Part shown: piece by piece, positions 52,402 to 55,757 of the stretch
Layout: every line of letters begins with the position of its first letter
How positions within the stretch are numbered: position 1 is the stretch's first letter
Origin: Candidatus Poribacteria bacterium
GTDB taxonomy: Bacteria; Poribacteria; WGA-4E; WGA-3G
Direction: 5' to 3'
Length of the DNA: 55,757 bases
Assembly: GCA_028821605.1 (NCBI GenBank)
Contig: JAPPFM010000003.1
Span: 93,388-149,144 of the forward strand
Made by a program: the position numbers and the translations under genes
Notes under the pieces: model-generated
Seen by the model: the letters and a program-made list of their open reading frames with translations, nothing else
Told to the model about the DNA's origin: nothing
Database searches by the model: none

Positions 52402-53907
52402 ATGAGTCTTAAACTAATCTTTTATACCCTCGGCAATTTACTTATCTGTCTCGCGGGGACCATGTTATTCCCCTTGGCAGTGGCTATCTATTACAGGGTA
52501 ACCACAGGCGAAATCCAGAACGATTTGATGGCGTTTGTCATCTCGGCGATAATCACCTTGATTATCGGTTTAATCCTCCGCTTCAGTGCTCGATCTCGAC
52601 AGGAAGAACTCGGCATCCGAGAAGGTTTTGCTGTTGTCGCCTTGGGGTGGGTAACAGTCGCGCTCTTCGGTACGCTTCCATACCTGTTTGCTGGCGTATT
52701 TCACATTGATGGACGCTCGCCGTGGACAGCGTTCTCCTTCTGCTATTTTGAGTCTATGGCAGGATTTTCAACAACCGGTGCGACTGTCCTGACAGAGATT
52801 GAACATCTTTCGCACGCCGTGCTTTTTTGGCGGAGTTTCTCACATTGGCTCGGTGGAATGGGGATCGTTGTTCTTGCTGTTGCTATTCTTCCGATGCTCG
52901 GTATCGGTGGCATGCAGCTTTTTCGTGCCGAAGCACCCGGACCGCAAACGGATCGACTCACGCCGCGTATCGCACAGACTGCTAAGCTGCTCTGGGGTGT
53001 TTATCTACTCCTCTCTTTTATTGAAACTGTCCTCTTAATGCTGGGGGGTATGACACTCTTTGATGCCCTCTGCCACACCTTTGGGACTATGGCAACCGGT
53101 GGGTTCTCTACAAAGAACGCCAGTATTGGGCACTACGATAGGGTCTATATTGACATAGTTATTTGTTGTTTTATGTTCCTTGCAGGCACTAATTTTGCCC
53201 TCCACTATCGCGCCCTCCGAGGCGATATCAAAAGTTATTTCCGAGATACAGAATTTAAATTCTACTGCATTGTTATCGCAGTGAGTATCACCTTAATTTC
53301 ATGGAATACCATCAGGTTTCAAGTTGATGGACAAATCCCTTACGATTCAATGTGGACCTCCCTACGTTATGCTGCATTTCAGGTGATGTCTATCATCACG
53401 ACGACGGGCTATGGCACTGCTGACTTTGAACAGTGGCCCGCGCTTTCCCAATTTATTTTGGTAACACTTATGTTTTACGGTGGCTGTGCAGGTTCCACCG
53501 GGGGTGGCATGAAACAGGTGCGGTTCCTCCTCCTTATCAAACAGAGTGGTGCGGAAATTAAACGTCTCATCTTCCCCCATGCGGTGCTACCCATCCGTGT
53601 TAATGATCGAGCAGTTCCGCCCGAAGTTATGACGAACGTCCTCGGTTTTTTCTTCTTTTTTATCGGAATTTTCGCGATTGTAACCTGCATCATGACAACT
53701 TTAGGACTTGACCTCGTGAGTGCCGCGGGCGCAACGATCGCTACGATGGGTAACATCGGCCCCGGTCTCGGCAGCGTGGGACCGGCTGATAATTACGCGC
53801 ATATTCACACGACTGGAAAATATATCTTATCTTTCTGTATGTTACTCGGACGCTTAGAACTCTATACAGTTCTTATCCTCTTTTCACCGAATTTCTGGAA
53901 AAATTAA
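52402..53907 (+). CDS. trkH: Trk potassium transporter membrane subunit TrkH
   Basis: This 501-residue polytopic protein has the four pore loops of the SKT family: FSTTGATVL, MATGGFSTKNAS, ITTTGYGTADFEQWP and TMGNIGPGLGSVGP, each carrying the selectivity-filter glycine. The pore segment GGCAGSTGGGMKQVRFLLLIKQ is also typical. Length matches the family. It works with TrkA upstream. The ATG lies 4 bases after the MITE-like repeat, which must therefore supply its ribosome binding region; no good Shine-Dalgarno is seen. Confidence 0.95.
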   Translation: MSLKLIFYTLGNLLICLAGTMLFPLAVAIYYRVTTGEIQNDLMAFVISAIITLIIGLILRFSARSRQEELGIREGFAVVALGWVTVALFGTLPYLFAGVFHIDGRSPWTAFSFCYFESMAGFSTTGATVLTEIEHLSHAVLFWRSFSHWLGGMGIVVLAVAILPMLGIGGMQLFRAEAPGPQTDRLTPRIAQTAKLLWGVYLLLSFIETVLLMLGGMTLFDALCHTFGTMATGGFSTKNASIGHYDRVYIDIVICCFMFLAGTNFALHYRALRGDIKSYFRDTEFKFYCIVIAVSITLISWNTIRFQVDGQIPYDSMWTSLRYAAFQVMSIITTTGYGTADFEQWPALSQFILVTLMFYGGCAGSTGGGMKQVRFLLLIKQSGAEIKRLIFPHAVLPIRVNDRAVPPEVMTNVLGFFFFFIGIFAIVTCIMTTLGLDLVSAAGATIATMGNIGPGLGSVGPADNYAHIHTTGKYILSFCMLLGRLELYTVLILFSPNFWKN

Positions 53908-53911
53908 CTTT

Positions 53912-54556
53912 ATGAACACAGATAAACTCCGCAGAGAATACAGAATACACAAAGAACACCTTCTTGAGCAGAACACCGCATCCGATCCGTTTGAACAGTT
54001 TGAAAGGTGGTTTGCAGATGCGGTCGATGCTAAACTTGATCTACCAGATGCGATGACCTTAGCAACCGCGACACCGCAAGGGGTTCCCTCTGCCCGAATG
54101 GTCGTACTCAGAGGCTTTGATGCGAGAGGATTCTGTTTCTACACCGACTATGGCAGCCAAAAGGGAAAGGAACTGGCTGAGAATCCCAATGCAGCGTTGG
54201 TATTTTATTGGCGTGAACTCGACCGACAGGTTCGGAGTACTGGCATCATTGAGAAGATGACCTCGGAAGAATCGGATGCCTATTTCGCCAACCGCCCTGT
54301 TGAGAGTCAACTCGCCGTACAAACAGAACGTCAAAGCATTGCTATTAGTGGACGAGAGCATCTTATAGAAGGTTTCCAGCGCGCAGAGCAGACGTATTCA
54401 CCGGATGCCATTCAGCGTCCGTCACATTGGGGTGGATATCGGCTTGTACCCAATATATTTGAATTTTGGCAGGGCTGCCCAAACCGCCTCCATGACCGGC
54501 TCTGTTATACACTGCAACCCGATGGAACATGGGAAATGACGCGGCTTTCGCCGTGA
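53912..54556 (+). CDS. pdxH: Pyridoxamine 5'-phosphate oxidase
   Basis: This 214-residue FMN enzyme makes pyridoxal 5'-phosphate. Motifs are LRREYRIHKEHLLEQNTASDPFEQFERWF, ATATPQGVPSARMVVLRGFDARGFCFYTDYGSQKG, NPNAALVFYWRELDRQVR, RPSHWGGYRLVP and FEFWQGCPNRLHDR near the end (motifs are separate stretches). Length is normal. It starts 4 bases after trkH. It supplies the cofactor of GcvP encoded upstream, though they need not be co-regulated. Confidence 0.95.
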   Translation: MNTDKLRREYRIHKEHLLEQNTASDPFEQFERWFADAVDAKLDLPDAMTLATATPQGVPSARMVVLRGFDARGFCFYTDYGSQKGKELAENPNAALVFYWRELDRQVRSTGIIEKMTSEESDAYFANRPVESQLAVQTERQSIAISGREHLIEGFQRAEQTYSPDAIQRPSHWGGYRLVPNIFEFWQGCPNRLHDRLCYTLQPDGTWEMTRLSP

Positions 54557-54600
54557 ATTTACTGTTTTGTTAGACGCATCGGAAAATTCTCGAAAATTGC

Positions 54601-54630
54601 TTGACATCCGCTCCAGATTCCCATTATACT
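54601..54630 (+). promoter_or_regulatory. Promoter of the secreted LamG-like protein gene
   Basis: TTGACA (54601-54606) and TATACT (54625-54630) are 18 bases apart, 44 bases before the ATG at 54674. Confidence 0.65.
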
Positions 54631-54673
54631 ATGAGCACTTGCGCAGAACATCAAAAAAGAAAGGTGATTCCTG

Positions 54674-55420
54674 ATGAAATTTATGCTAATTGTAGCAGCA
54701 CTCTTTCTGCTCTCCTTCTCTGGATGGGCAGGCACGTTTCTGGAAACCTTTGATGATGGGGATTTCGACGGATGGCAGGAGCTGGCTAAGTGGGATGAGA
54801 TACCCGGTTCTTGGGAGGTTGTTAATGGTGGACTTCATGCGACAGGTCATGATGGATTTCTGCGTTTCCTCACAACCGGGGATGACACATGGAAGGATTA
54901 CACAGTCGAATTTGATGTTAGACCTCTTAAAAAACACGGTCGTCCGACTATTGCAATTGCAGCGCGGGTTAAGGAGAAATGGTTGGTGCGTTGCTCTATT
55001 TCGGATCCAGTAGTTGTATTGCCCGGTGGTGCCAATGTCCCCGCAAGAGGATGGGTGTTTTGTGGAGCTGGCAGTTTGCGTCGGGGAACGTTTAATGGAC
55101 TTGTCTTTAGTCCTCATCCACTCTTAAAATTAAACAGATGGGCACATCTAAAGTTAAGCGTTGAAGGCGATATTTTCACCTTCTGGATTAATGATGAGCA
55201 GGTTATGGAACCTACAAAACTCCGTATTTTCAGAAACCGTGAAGGCTTTGCGGACTTTCCCGATTTTCAGACGGGGGGTGTCGGGTTTGGTGTCTCGAAT
55301 TATACGGCACGCTTTGATAACATCACTGTCACCGGTGATACTATTCCAAACAGTGGTGGATTCGACGTAACGCCGCAAGGCAAACTCGCGACGACATGGG
55401 GAAAGTTGAAACAGTTTTAA
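54674..55420 (+). CDS. Secreted DUF1080/LamG-like carbohydrate-binding domain protein
   Basis: This 248-residue protein has a signal peptide (MKFMLIVAALFLLSFSGWAG, cleavage near residue 20). One jelly-roll domain follows, with TFDDGDFDGWQELAKWDEIPGSWEVVNGGLHATG, DYTVEFDVRPLKKHGRPTIAIAARVKE, RWAHLKLSVEGDIFTFWINDEQV and GGVGFGVSNYTARFDNITVTG. This is the pattern of 3-keto-disaccharide hydrolase (DUF1080)/LamG proteins that bind or process glycans. A short tail ends WGKLKQF. AAAGGTG precedes the ATG. It has its own promoter and appears monocistronic. Confidence 0.75.
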   Translation: MKFMLIVAALFLLSFSGWAGTFLETFDDGDFDGWQELAKWDEIPGSWEVVNGGLHATGHDGFLRFLTTGDDTWKDYTVEFDVRPLKKHGRPTIAIAARVKEKWLVRCSISDPVVVLPGGANVPARGWVFCGAGSLRRGTFNGLVFSPHPLLKLNRWAHLKLSVEGDIFTFWINDEQVMEPTKLRIFRNREGFADFPDFQTGGVGFGVSNYTARFDNITVTGDTIPNSGGFDVTPQGKLATTWGKLKQF

Positions 55421-55684
55421 CGTACACGAATGATAGATTCCCTTCTTCCGTTTCATCTGAGATCTATTGAACAACTGAATCTTATGCTATAACAAGGGAA
55501 ACGAATTGGCTCTGAAGAATTTATTCTTATCTTTCATTTTTTTCAAAAAAACTTGACAATGTTTTTGAAATATGAGAAACTATTAAGCATATCAAATGAA
55601 TCTGTTTGCAAGTCGGAATTAACCTTCACCTTGGCGACGCTTGCGAGCCATTAAAATGTGTGAGGACGAAGTAGATTAGAAACA

Positions 55685-55757
55685 ATGTTAATAGATTATC
55701 TCCCAATCTTGTTGTTAGGACTCTTCGCAGTCCTCTTTGCGGGTATTAATCTCGCCC
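55685..55757 (+). CDS. nuoA: NADH-quinone oxidoreductase subunit A-like, 5' end (partial)
   Basis: From ATG 55685 to the window end the frame reads MLIDYLPILLLGLFAV, then LFAGINLA. It is a hydrophobic first helix preceded by a short acidic lead, as in NuoA/NdhC. Only 24 residues are visible, so another membrane protein is possible. A TTGACA at 55553-55558 lies upstream, but no good -10 is found at 16-18 bases, so the promoter is uncertain. Confidence 0.5.
   Translation, partial: MLIDYLPILLLGLFAVLFAGINLA

Overview
The window looks like a chromosomal segment of a diderm bacterium of moderate GC. It has TolC, HlyD and LptE-type envelope genes, a housekeeping-type sigma factor, a single-chain GcvP and frequent TTG and GTG starts. 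The gene mix (PEGA and DUF6599-type proteins, a DUF1080/LamG-like secreted protein, a beta-RFAP synthase homologue, many small inverted-repeat elements) suggests an uncultivated phylum such as Poribacteria. That placement is inferred from gene content and is not proven. No rRNA, tRNA or CRISPR array was seen.

Layout. 1-12.3 kb: the 3' end of truD, a caspase-like/PEGA membrane protein, a TolC-HlyD-ABC ATPase exporter set without a permease, a beta-RFAP synthase homologue, nfuA, a sigma-70 gene with an internally repeated region 1.2, a lone TPP-enzyme alpha subunit and acs. 12.4-21.8 kb: a defence-like island with a HigA/HI1420-type antitoxin, a bacterial NACHT NTPase, a restriction-modification operon (nuclease-methylase fusion, DUF4145 protein, HsdS), a solitary DNA methyltransferase and a coiled-coil membrane protein. 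A relic of the hsdS 3' end lies on the far side of the NACHT gene. 21.8-27.8 kb: CPBP protease, glycosyltransferase 9, a two-TM coiled-coil protein, a TVP38 protein, CCA-adding enzyme and a YdjM-like membrane protein.

27.9-42.5 kb: the classical translation/RNA cluster rimP-nusA-ylxR-infB-ylxP-rbfA-nrnA-ribF-rpsO-pnp. truB is missing from its usual place. A 3.75-kb group II intron (35718-39467) lies between ribF and rpsO. Its ends can be defined from sequence: GTGCG start, a 34-nt domain V, a domain VI with a bulged branch-point A, and a 6-bp EBS1-IBS1 match. It carries two extra genes besides its reverse transcriptase, one of them embedded in domain I behind four copies of an 8-mer. Two inverted copies of a MITE-like element flank ylxP through the intron.

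42.5-55.8 kb: a small membrane protein, two lipoproteins, a possible structured RNA, an amidohydrolase-like gene and gcvT-(coiled coil)-(unknown)-gcvH-gcvP for glycine cleavage. Then come trkA and trkH for potassium uptake, separated by a MITE-like element, pdxH, a secreted LamG-like protein and the first codons of a nuoA-like gene.

Most genes form short co-oriented runs with overlapping stop and start codons. Several sigma-70-like promoters can be read directly. The most unusual items are the gene-carrying group II intron, the rearranged restriction system beside a NACHT gene bounded by an hsdS duplication, the expanded sigma factor, and a pair of divergent promoters sharing one palindromic -10.
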